From Streptococcus sp. 29896 (GTDB lineage: Bacteria > Bacillota > Bacilli > Lactobacillales > Streptococcaceae), in contig NZ_CP118733.1 of NCBI RefSeq assembly GCF_032594915.1, forward strand, positions 1,922,001 to 1,986,000: a stretch of DNA of 64,000 nt, given 5' to 3'. The notes beneath the pieces are model-generated. The model did not search any database. It was not told the DNA's origin and saw nothing but the letters and a program-made list of their open reading frames with translations. Positions 62,735-64,000 of this stretch are shown one piece after another; the first letter of the stretch is position 1, and every line of letters begins with the position of its first letter. A program made the position numbers and the translations under genes.

Positions 62735-63574
62735 TCACTTATCAGATGACCGTGACCAAGTATTTTTTAGAATAATACTCGAACAAACTACAAGAAGGCT
62801 GACAACGGCACAGGTCCCTGACATAGTTAAATCCAGTTGATTGGCCACTAAAAAACCTAGCGCAACCGTTAGAATAGCGATACCTTGCCCTAAAAGCAGC
62901 AATTGCCAAAAGGATTTGACCCAACGTAGGGCAGCCATACTTGGTGCTACCAAGAAAACAATAACAGTCATCGAGCCAATCGCTTCAAAGGCCAGAACAG
63001 TAGTTAAGGAAACTAGAATCAAAATAACCATTTCTAAAATCCTTGTTCGTAAGCCAGACAAACGAGCATGGTTGCTATCAAATAGGTACACTTGTAAACG
63101 ATGGTAAGCCCAAACAAAAAATAGAACAATAACCAACCAAGCCAAACTCGACTTGACCAGACTAACAGGGAGTGACCAGGCTAGAACATCCATACGATGG
63201 AGCGGAGCAAAAAGTACTTCCCCCTGCAAAACCAGATCCACATCCAAGTGAACATTGCGAGCAAAAAGAGAAATAAGCAAAACCGCCACTGCAAAAAAGC
63301 AAGAAAAAACTAGACCTGTTGCGGCATCATGCGCTATCTTTCGACTATGCAGACGGTCAATGGCAAGAACCGATAATAACCCAAACAGACTGGCACCAAC
63401 TATTAGCAATGGCGAATCCAAACTATGACTAATAAAAAATCCCAGAACAATCCCAAGCAAGACAGAATGCGATAGCGCATCTGCCAACATCGATTGATTT
63501 TTTACAACCAGTATCGAGCCGATCAAACCACAAGAACTAGCAATAACCATCAAAATGAGTAATACTTCAAACAC
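62735..63574 (-). CDS. Metal (Mn/Zn/Fe) ABC transporter permease (TroD-like)
   Basis: About 279 residues and eight membrane helices of the ABC-3 family ('SCGLIGSILVVKNQSMLADALSHSVLLGIVLGFF', 'VHLDVDLVLQGEVLFAP'). I prefer the GTG at 63574 (GGAG 7 nt upstream) over the overlapping ATG at 63580. It overlaps the preceding permease gene, so two permease subunits are made together, as in TroCD-type manganese importers. Metal selectivity cannot be read from sequence. Confidence 0.85.
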   Translation of the reverse strand: MFEVLLILMVIASSCGLIGSILVVKNQSMLADALSHSVLLGIVLGFFISHSLDSPLLIVGASLFGLLSVLAIDRLHSRKIAHDAATGLVFSCFFAVAVLLISLFARNVHLDVDLVLQGEVLFAPLHRMDVLAWSLPVSLVKSSLAWLVIVLFFVWAYHRLQVYLFDSNHARLSGLRTRILEMVILILVSLTTVLAFEAIGSMTVIVFLVAPSMAALRWVKSFWQLLLLGQGIAILTVALGFLVANQLDLTMSGTCAVVSLLVVCSSIILKNTWSRSSDK

Positions 63575-64000
63575 GACCATTCTCCTTTCTGACATAGGTA
63601 ACATACACAAATGCAGACAGGGTCAGACCTGTCAGACAGACGATAATAGTCGGTCCGGTCGACAAACCAGATACACTGGAGCTAATCCAGGTCCCTACGA
63701 AAGCCGACCCAATTGCAACGATTCCTGCCAGTAATAGACTCTTGTGATACGATTTTCCCAGCATCAAGCCAAAGACAGCTGGTGCAATCAAAAAACTACT
63801 CATCAAAATAGCTCCGACTAACTTTAATCCTACTGCAATTAGGCAAATCATCAAAAACATCGTCAACTGCTGCAAGTACTTTACACGAACACCAATAACC
63901 CTTGCAAAAGTTTGATCAAACAGATATAGCTTATAGTCTTGATAAAAGAAAGCAAACAATACCAAAGCCAATAGAGAAATAATTCCGATCAGTATCACAT
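63567..64000 (-). CDS. Metal ABC transporter permease (TroC-like), partial
   Basis: The C-terminal half of an ABC-3 family permease; the gene begins beyond the window end. Seen are helices of 'TMFLMICLIAVGLKLVGAILMSSFLIAPAVFGLML' and 'GIVAIGSAFVGTWISSSVSGLSTGPTIIV'. The stop overlaps the next permease start. Two consecutive permease genes resemble the troCD arrangement of S. suis. Confidence 0.85.
   Translation of the reverse strand, partial: VILIGIISLLALVLFAFFYQDYKLYLFDQTFARVIGVRVKYLQQLTMFLMICLIAVGLKLVGAILMSSFLIAPAVFGLMLGKSYHKSLLLAGIVAIGSAFVGTWISSSVSGLSTGPTIIVCLTGLTLSAFVYVTYVRKENGRV

Noticed and set aside
1-64000. CRISPR array, tRNA, rRNA or prophage
   Set aside because: No regularly spaced repeats, cloverleaf sequences, rRNA segments or phage structural genes were recognised on either strand.

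Overview
The window is low-GC Firmicute chromosome and almost certainly Streptococcus suis or a very close relative. Evidence: a YSIRK/LPXTG-anchored amylopullulanase like ApuA, a MarR plus paired-ABC locus laid out like satRAB, BOX-type streptococcal repeats, a small streptococcal SRP RNA, and many CcpA (cre) sites. Nearly all genes are core genes read on the minus strand. No rRNA, tRNA, CRISPR array or prophage was seen. One complete insertion sequence (IS110 family) is present.

Layout. 1-9.2 kb holds housekeeping genes: PhnB-like protein, Nudix hydrolase, gltX, an MFS transporter, a LytTR regulator with a LiaF-like membrane partner, AIM24-like protein, carbonic anhydrase, radA and dut. 9.26-12.84 kb is an inserted block (YbaN-like protein, two FMN reductases, a formate/nitrite channel) bracketed by a duplicated satB 3' end. 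12.8-24 kb holds satRAB, gpsA-galU, rhomboid-fau, lysine biosynthesis genes, a lipoprotein and a phosphatase. 24.1-29.3 kb is a complete sorbitol/glucitol PTS operon. 29.5-34.4 kb holds pgi, an unknown P-loop gene, the SRP RNA gene, tadA and tkt. 34.4-42.8 kb is the L-ascorbate (ula) regulon with its PRD regulator. 42.9-51.7 kb holds a class B sortase, a small secreted protein ending in LPKTS, apuA and a LacI regulator. 51.8-55.5 kb holds an amino-acid ABC transporter, a small secreted peptide and a CHAP protein. 55.5-57.1 kb is the IS110 element. 57.2-64 kb holds a hydrolase, leuS, pepO and the start of a Tro/Mnt-like metal permease operon.

How it works together. Much of the window concerns carbohydrate capture under CcpA control: sorbitol and ascorbate PTS, surface alpha-glucan degradation, pgi and tkt. 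Regulator-operator pairs are readable: two near-identical long palindromes at identical distance from ulaG and ulaA, a direct repeat with 21-bp pitch before the LytTR operon, and a palindrome over the satR promoter.

Most noteworthy observations: (1) a foldable three-part non-coding region before the IS110 transposase that resembles a bridge RNA; (2) degenerate extra copies of the 3' ends of satB and leuS beside accessory DNA, suggesting replacement by recombination at gene ends; (3) radA that can only include its zinc finger if started at a non-canonical ATC; (4) several genes whose ATG lies about 6-9 nt after a TATAAT box, i.e. candidate leaderless mRNAs; (5) a sortase next to a secreted protein with a bare LPKTS tail. 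Coordinates, folds and motif matches were read by eye; family names come from recognition of sequence, not from searches.
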